DNA of 22,064 bases from an uncultured Oscillospiraceae bacterium. Lineage in GTDB: Bacteria > Bacillota > Clostridia > Oscillospirales > Oscillospiraceae. The stretch lies in assembly GCA_934589665.1 (NCBI GenBank), contig CAKTOJ010000018.1, positions 1 through 22,064 on the forward strand, given 5' to 3'. Positions 18,107 through 22,064 of this stretch are shown here, one piece after another. Position numbers and translations under genes: made by a program. Under the pieces are notes generated by a model. It searched no databases and had not been told where the DNA came from. It saw only the letters and a program-made list of their open reading frames with translations. Numbering within the stretch: position 1 is the first letter of the stretch; every line of letters begins with the position of its first letter.

Positions 18107-18192
18107 GCAGCAAAACACGTATTTTGGCGCTGATTCTGGTCGTTGTGATGATTGTTTCACTGCTGGCCGGCATGATTGTGCCGTTCCTGTAA
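18103..18192 (+). CDS. 29-residue single-pass membrane peptide
   Basis: The ATG at 18103 overlaps the DUF951 stop as ATGA, and AGAGGAGAGGAC lies directly upstream. The peptide starts MSSKTRILALILVVVM and continues as one hydrophobic helix to the end (final residues IVPFL). Positive residues only at the N-terminus predict an inside N-terminus. It is followed by a terminator. It is too short for most gene callers. I know of no family. A chance frame is possible, but the start, ribosome site, helix and terminator agree. Confidence 0.65.
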   Translation: MSSKTRILALILVVVMIVSLLAGMIVPFL

Positions 18193-18211
18193 CGCCATGA
18201 AAAGAGAACAC

Positions 18212-18257
18212 AGGTCGTTCGGACATTTTGTCCGGACGGCCTTGTTTCGTCCTTTTT
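18212..18257 (+). terminator. Terminator of the LOR-rarA-DUF951 unit
   Basis: A 14-bp stem (18212-18225 with 18229-18242, including two G-T pairs) has a TTT loop. It is followed by TGTTTCGTCCTTTTT. Confidence 0.75.
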
Positions 18258-18274
18258 CCGTTTGGTCGGCATGG

Positions 18275-18280
18275 TATGCT
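18275..18280 (+). promoter_or_regulatory. Possible -10 element upstream of spoIIGA
   Basis: TATGCT with an extended TG (18272-18273) lies 25 bases before the spoIIGA ATG. No -35 box fits at 17 bases. The Bacillus spoIIG promoter is also atypical and needs Spo0A, but no clear Spo0A box is seen here. Weak. Confidence 0.3.
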
Positions 18281-18304
18281 GAGACAGACGGGAGGAGAGA
18301 TGGT

Positions 18305-19102
18305 ATGGTCGTTTACTGGGACCTTGTGTTGCTGGTTAACGGTGCGGCGGATTATCTCCTGCTGCTTTCCGCCGCGCGTCTGGCGGGCCGCACCCTGCCG
18401 AGGGCGCGTCTGGCGGCTGCTGCCGGCCTTGGCGCGGCGTATGCCGTTTTGCAGCTTTTCCTGCCGCATTCTGTGTGGCTGATGGCGGCGGCCTTTGCCG
18501 CAATAAGTGCGGCAGCCTTTGCCGGCACAGGACGGGGGATGAAGCTCTCGCTGCTCTTCGGACTGCTTTCCTGCACTCTTGGCGGCGGGGTGGTGCTGCT
18601 CGGCGCATGCTGCGGCTCGCTTGCGCGCGTGGCGCGCGGTGTGTTCCTTGCCCGGCTTCCGTGGGGCGTTTTCTTCGGCGCGGCAGGCGCGACCTATCTG
18701 CTGCTCTCGACCGTTTTCCGCGGCGGAGCGAAGCATGGCGGCGGGGAATTGCTGCGCGTGCGGCTCACACGCGGCGGAAGGAGTGTGACGCTCCGCATGC
18801 TGCACGACAGTGGGAATCTGCTCTGCGATCCGGCAACAGGGGAGAGTGTTCCCGTGATCGGGGAGAGTGCGCTGCGTCCGCTGATGCCGAAGGATGACGA
18901 TTACATATTGCTCCCATGTACGACGGCAGGAGGGAGCGGAACGCTGCGCGCGTTTTACTGCGACAGCATGCGCGCAGACGGTGTGGAGCTCGGGCGGCGG
19001 CTGGTCGCCGCGGCGCCGGGGCTCTATGGAGACGGCGGCTTTCAGGGCGTATGGCGGCTGGAGGAAAGGAAGGCGGATCATGGACTGGTTCAAACGGCTT
19101 AG
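18305..19102 (+). CDS. spoIIGA: Sporulation sigma-E factor-processing peptidase SpoIIGA
   Basis: SpoIIGA is an aspartic protease of the forespore-facing septal membrane that cuts pro-sigma-E in the mother cell after a SpoIIR signal. The 265-residue product is somewhat shorter than the Bacillus protein (about 309). Residues 1-135 hold five hydrophobic segments, beginning with [19 protein letters not shown], a SpoIIGA hallmark. The C-terminal protease domain has the catalytic Asp in HDSGN (D168) followed by [15 protein letters not shown]. The ATG at 18305 follows GGAGGAGAG (18291-18299). The gene overlaps sigE by 23 bases, so the protease and its substrate are made together. Confidence 0.95.
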   Translation: MVVYWDLVLLVNGAADYLLLLSAARLAGRTLPRARLAAAAGLGAAYAVLQLFLPHSVWLMAAAFAAISAAAFAGTGRGMKLSLLFGLLSCTLGGGVVLLGACCGSLARVARGVFLARLPWGVFFGAAGATYLLLSTVFRGGAKHGGGELLRVRLTRGGRSVTLRMLHDSGNLLCDPATGESVPVIGESALRPLMPKDDDYILLPCTTAGGSGTLRAFYCDSMRADGVELGRRLVAAAPGLYGDGGFQGVWRLEERKADHGLVQTA

Positions 19103-19799
19103 AGGCAGGCTGTGCGCGTGGCTGGCACGGCACGGGCTGCTGCCGCGCAGCGGCATTTTTTACATCGGCGGCAGCGATACGCTCCCGCCGCCGCTCCCGC
19201 GCGATGTGGAGGCGGAGATGATCGCGCGGCTCGATGAGGGCGACTTCGAGGTGCGCCAGATTTTGATTGAGCATAACCTGCGGCTGGTCGCCTACATTGC
19301 CCGCCGTTTTGACAACACAGGCGTGAATATTGAGGACCTCATTTCCATCGGCACCATCGGTCTCATCAAGGCGGTCAACACCTACCGCAGTGACAAAAAC
19401 ATCAAGCTGGCGACCTACGCCTCGCGCTGCATTGAGAATGAGATCCTGATGTATCTGCGCAAGAACGCCAACCAGAAAACAGAGGTCAGCTTTGATGAGC
19501 CCCTCAACACAGACTGGGACGGCAACGAGCTGCTGCTCTCCGACATTCTCGGCACGGACGGGGATACAGTGCTCCGGCCGCTGGAGGACGATGTAGACCG
19601 TCAGCTGCTGCGCATGGCCGTCGACCGGCTCAGTGAGCGCGAGCGGGAGATCATCACGCTCCGCTTCGGCCTCAATGGGCGAGAGGAAAAGACGCAGAAA
19701 GAGGTCGCGGATTCCCTCGGTATTTCACAATCCTATATCTCACGGCTGGAAAAGCGCATCATCGCGCGGCTGAAAAAAGAAATCCTGCGCCTGTCCTGA
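19080..19799 (+). CDS. sigE: RNA polymerase sporulation sigma factor sigma-E (precursor)
   Basis: Sigma-E drives early mother-cell transcription in sporulation. The 239-residue product has the expected architecture. A basic, amphipathic pro-sequence (residues 1-27) is followed by [14 protein letters not shown], the SpoIIGA cleavage region. Region 2 contains [12 protein letters not shown] and the [14 protein letters not shown] block, and region 4 has the [15 protein letters not shown] block and the [11 protein letters not shown] helix-turn-helix. The ATG at 19080 follows GGAGGAAAGGAAGG within spoIIGA. In many clostridia sigG follows, but here a T-box and valS region begins 9 bases after the stop. 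No hairpin terminator lies between sigE and the next promoter. Confidence 0.97.
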   Translation: MDWFKRLRGRLCAWLARHGLLPRSGIFYIGGSDTLPPPLPRDVEAEMIARLDEGDFEVRQILIEHNLRLVAYIARRFDNTGVNIEDLISIGTIGLIKAVNTYRSDKNIKLATYASRCIENEILMYLRKNANQKTEVSFDEPLNTDWDGNELLLSDILGTDGDTVLRPLEDDVDRQLLRMAVDRLSEREREIITLRFGLNGREEKTQKEVADSLGISQSYISRLEKRIIARLKKEILRLS

Positions 19800-19807
19800 G
19801 AGAAATA

Positions 19808-19836
19808 TTGACGATAAATTAAAAATATGGTATAAT
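19808..19836 (+). promoter_or_regulatory. Sigma-A promoter of the T-box/valS operon
   Basis: TTGACG (19808-19813), a 17-base spacer and TATAAT (19831-19836), with an extended TG at 19828-19829, make a near-consensus promoter. It starts 9 bases after the sigE stop. Confidence 0.9.
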
Positions 19837-19842
19837 GCAATT

Positions 19843-20082
19843 CGTTAAACGCAGAGATGCGGAAGAGTAACGGACAGGCGCGGTGCAGAGAGAGGGCGGT
19901 CGGTGCAAGCCTTACCGGGAGCGGTTCGTGAAGTCGCCGCGGAGCGGCCGTGCCGAAGGGAGAGTAGGCCGGACGGGAACTCCCGTTACAGAGTGCATGA
20001 GTGCTCGCCCATCCGGCGGGAAAACAGGTGGTAACACGGACTATGGTTCGCCCTGAGCAGCAGTGCTCAGGGCGCTTTTTTT
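19843..20082 (+). promoter_or_regulatory. T-box riboswitch, probably specific for tRNA-Val
   Basis: The leader RNA senses uncharged tRNA. The Stem I landmarks are visible: GGAAGAGTA near 19861, the AGAGAG run near 19887, and GGTGCAAGCC near 19902. The T-box motif AGGTGGTAACACGG is at 20026-20039; the base after TGG is T, which would pair with the A discriminator of tRNA-Val. A likely specifier codon is GTC (Val) at 19933-19935, after TGAA. The final hairpin (20049-20059 with 20064-20074) and seven T form the terminator; the competing antiterminator uses the T-box motif. The valine call is inferred from the specifier and from valS downstream. Confidence 0.9.
20049..20082 (+). terminator. Conditional terminator of the T-box
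   Basis: A perfect 11-bp stem (20049-20059 with 20064-20074) has a GCAG loop and is followed by a run of seven T (20076-20082). It is the off state of the T-box switch. It would also stop read-through from sigE. Confidence 0.9.
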
Positions 20083-20098
20083 GACGCAGGAGGAAACA

Positions 20099-20626
20099 AT
20101 GGACTATTTTGTGCTCCGATTTGACCACAGCTACCGAAAAGAGGACTTCCGCGCACTGAGCGGGCTTGCAGATAAGACAACGCGCAAATGGAGCGGCCGC
20201 GTGATCTCACTGTTCGGGTTTGTGGTCGGGCTGTTTGCCTTCCTGTCCGGCATTTTGATGCTGAGGTCCGACGAGGGCATGTCTGAACTGACCGCCACGC
20301 TGCTGCTCTTTGGCGGCTTATGTCTGGTGCTCTGCTTTTTCCGCAGCAGACTCAATGCGTGGGGCGCGCGGAAGCAGGCGCTCAAGGTCGAGAACCTTAC
20401 GATGAAGTTCAGCGACGAAGGACTGACGCAGTCGAGCGACAAGGCCACAGCGACGGTACCGTACAGCGCGTTTGAACGGCTGTACCACTACCGGGGACGT
20501 TACTTCCTCTTCGTGGACAGGCTGCATGCTTATATTCTTCCCGAGGACTGCTTCGTGGTCGGTGACAGCGCGGACTTCCGTGCTTTTATTGAGGAAAAAA
20601 CCGGCAGGATGGTCGAATCGTTCTGA
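20099..20626 (+). CDS. YcxB-like membrane protein 1
   Basis: The 175-residue protein has a short N-terminal segment, a two-helix membrane hairpin (about residues 38-60 and 64-84) and a C-terminal beta domain with YSAFERLYHYRGRYFLFVDRLHAYILPEDCF. This layout resembles YcxB-like proteins (Pfam YcxB), whose function is not known. The ATG at 20099 lies 5 bases after AGGAGG (20088-20093), just past the T-box terminator, so its expression should depend on tRNA-Val charging. A similar gene follows after 33 bases. Confidence 0.82.
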   Translation: MDYFVLRFDHSYRKEDFRALSGLADKTTRKWSGRVISLFGFVVGLFAFLSGILMLRSDEGMSELTATLLLFGGLCLVLCFFRSRLNAWGARKQALKVENLTMKFSDEGLTQSSDKATATVPYSAFERLYHYRGRYFLFVDRLHAYILPEDCFVVGDSADFRAFIEEKTGRMVESF

Positions 20627-20659
20627 ACGCGGACGGAAACGATAATGAGGAGAGGGCTT

Positions 20660-21292
20660 ATGAAATTTGTATTTGAAGCCAAAGCGAGCGACTACGATCT
20701 TGCCGCCGAGCAGGAGATCCTGCTGCGCCATGTCAGCGACCGCAGGCGCAAATGGTGCACGGCCGCCGCGCTGTGCGGCATGACTGTGCTGATGGGTACG
20801 GCCCTCGTGCTCTTCAAGCATGACGATCCGGTGAAGGTTGCGCAGGTCGCCGCGCTGGTTGTCGGCATGATCCTGTTCCAGCAGGGGTATCTGGACTATA
20901 CCAGCGGCAACCCGAAGGCGTATTTGAAGATGCTCTACCGCGGACGGAGGGAGCAGACCATGGATGATCTCAACGCCTTGCTGCGCATTGAGATCAGCGA
21001 GGGCAGCGATGCCGTCGAGATCTACAATCAGGACGGCAAGGCTGGTGAGTGGAGCTTCAAGCGGCTCTGCCGCGTGACGGAGAGCGACACGATCTTCGAG
21101 CTCTCCCGCGCCGGACGGCCGCGGCAGTACCTTGCGCTCCCCAAGGATGCGCTGCGGGAGGGAACGGTGGACGAGTTCCGCGCGTATATGGACCGCTGGC
21201 TTGGAGAAGGGAAAAAAGTGGAGTATTTCACGATCTCCGAACGCCGCCAGAGGCAGCTTATGGCTGCAAAGTACCAGCTTTTTAAGCATTAA
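20660..21292 (+). CDS. YcxB-like membrane protein 2
   Basis: The 210-residue protein begins MKFVFEAKASDYDLAAEQE, has two membrane helices (about 35-53 and 58-76), a helical segment with YRGRREQTMDDLNALL, and a C-terminal beta domain with FKRLCRVTESDTIFELSR and the RQYLALPKDALREG part. The general layout matches gene 1 and the YcxB family, so they look like diverged copies. The ATG at 20660 follows GAGGAGAGGG; an upstream in-frame ATG at 20645 lacks spacing to such a site. valS starts 36 bases after its stop, with no terminator between. Confidence 0.82.
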   Translation: MKFVFEAKASDYDLAAEQEILLRHVSDRRRKWCTAAALCGMTVLMGTALVLFKHDDPVKVAQVAALVVGMILFQQGYLDYTSGNPKAYLKMLYRGRREQTMDDLNALLRIEISEGSDAVEIYNQDGKAGEWSFKRLCRVTESDTIFELSRAGRPRQYLALPKDALREGTVDEFRAYMDRWLGEGKKVEYFTISERRQRQLMAAKYQLFKH

Positions 21293-21328
21293 GTGTTTGA
21301 AATTTACCATAAAGGCAGGAGAAAACAA

Positions 21329-22064
21329 ATGAAAGAATTACCGAAAGTGTATGAGCCCCAACAGGTCGAGGGACGTATCTACCAGATGTGGATGGATCAC
21401 GACTGCTTCAAGGCAACGCCGGATCCGGACAAAAAGCCTTTTTCCATCGTCATGCCGCCGCCGAATGTCACCGGTCAGCTGCACATGGGCCACGCGATGG
21501 ACTCGACCCTTCAGGATATCCTGACGCGCTTTAAGCGTATGCAGGGCTATGAGGCGCTGTGGCTTCCCGGCACCGACCACGCAGGCATCGCAACACAGAT
21601 CAAGGTTGAGGAGGAACTGCGCACCAAGGAGGGCCTGACCCGCTACGACCTTGGGCGCGAGAAGTTCCTTCAGCGCGTGTGGGAGTGGAAGGAGAAGTAC
21701 GGCAACCGCATCGTCGAGCAGCAGAAGAAGATGGGCGCGAGCTGCGATTGGTCGCGCTCCCGCTTCACCATGGATGAGGGCTGCTCCAAGGCCGTGCGCG
21801 AGACGTTCTGCGAGCTCTACGACAAGGGACTCATTTACAAGGGCAGCCGCATCATCAACTGGTGCCCTCACTGCCTGACGGCGCTGTCTGACGCAGAGGT
21901 TGAATACATCGATAAGCCGGGCCACCTGTGGTATATCCGCTATCCGCTCGCCGACGGCAGCGGCGACATCGTTGTCGCCACCACCCGTCCCGAGACGATG
22001 ATGGGCGATACTGGCGTGGCGGTCAACCCGGAGGATGAGAAGTTCAAGCACCTCATCGGCAAGA
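21329..22064 (+). CDS. valS: Valyl-tRNA synthetase, N-terminal part (3' truncated by window)
   Basis: This class I synthetase charges tRNA-Val. The first 245 residues are present of a protein that is usually about 880. The start block ([18 protein letters not shown]) is typical of ValRS. The HIGH motif lies in [16 protein letters not shown], followed by [14 protein letters not shown]. The editing domain begins near the end with [18 protein letters not shown], which edits mischarged threonine. An AGGAGA site precedes the ATG. It lies in the operon downstream of the valine-type T-box and has no separate promoter, so it is probably controlled by it. Confidence 0.97.
   Translation, partial: MKELPKVYEPQQVEGRIYQMWMDHDCFKATPDPDKKPFSIVMPPPNVTGQLHMGHAMDSTLQDILTRFKRMQGYEALWLPGTDHAGIATQIKVEEELRTKEGLTRYDLGREKFLQRVWEWKEKYGNRIVEQQKKMGASCDWSRSRFTMDEGCSKAVRETFCELYDKGLIYKGSRIINWCPHCLTALSDAEVEYIDKPGHLWYIRYPLADGSGDIVVATTRPETMMGDTGVAVNPEDEKFKHLIGK

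Overview
The window looks like a chromosomal stretch of a GC-rich, spore-forming Clostridia bacterium, most likely of the Oscillospiraceae (inference). The pointers are a Gram-positive-type replicase PolC, the sporulation pair spoIIGA-sigE, a T-box leader ahead of valS, AsnA, a DUF951 protein and strong AGGAGG ribosome binding sites. No phage, transposon, CRISPR array, rRNA or tRNA gene was seen. Most of it is ordinary core genome. The less ordinary parts are an efflux/S-layer operon, a cluster of small unknown proteins and two unknown genes inserted behind a valine T-box.

Layout. 1-1413: C-terminal third of polC, ending at a strong terminator that stands back to back with the asnA terminator. 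1517-2524 (-): asnA with a near-consensus promoter. 2525-2923: a 399-base gap with the asnA promoter and, further on, two palindromes that could be operators. 2924-8554 (+): a four-gene unit of a MacA/HlyD-type adaptor with a duplicated core, a MacB-type ATPase, a MacB-type permease and a secreted protein with three S-layer homology (SLH) domains, closed by a bidirectional terminator. 8624-10734 (-): gltX overlapping a SpoIIM-family (DUF95) membrane protein gene. gltX and trpS are divergent, each with a good sigma-A promoter. 10907-13872 (+): trpS, a TagO/WecA-type glycosyl-1-phosphate transferase and a membrane-anchored protein of unknown function, ending in a bidirectional terminator. 13898-14961 (-): three small conserved-looking proteins of unknown function. 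15090-15309 (+): a small two-helix membrane protein gene that appears frameshifted. 15350-16000 (-): nth. 16166-18192 (+): a LURP-one-related protein, rarA, a DUF951 protein and a 29-residue membrane peptide. 18305-19799 (+): spoIIGA and sigE. 19808-22064 (+): promoter, valine-type T-box, two YcxB-like membrane proteins and the start of valS.

How the genes work together. The adaptor, ATPase and permease form one ABC export machine. The SLH protein made from the same transcript could anchor or extend it in the cell wall. SpoIIGA is the membrane protease that activates pro-sigma-E, encoded by the next gene. The T-box should terminate transcription when tRNA-Val is charged and allow it when uncharged, so the two YcxB-like genes and valS should respond to valine supply. 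No terminator separates sigE from the T-box, so sporulation transcripts may also meet this switch.
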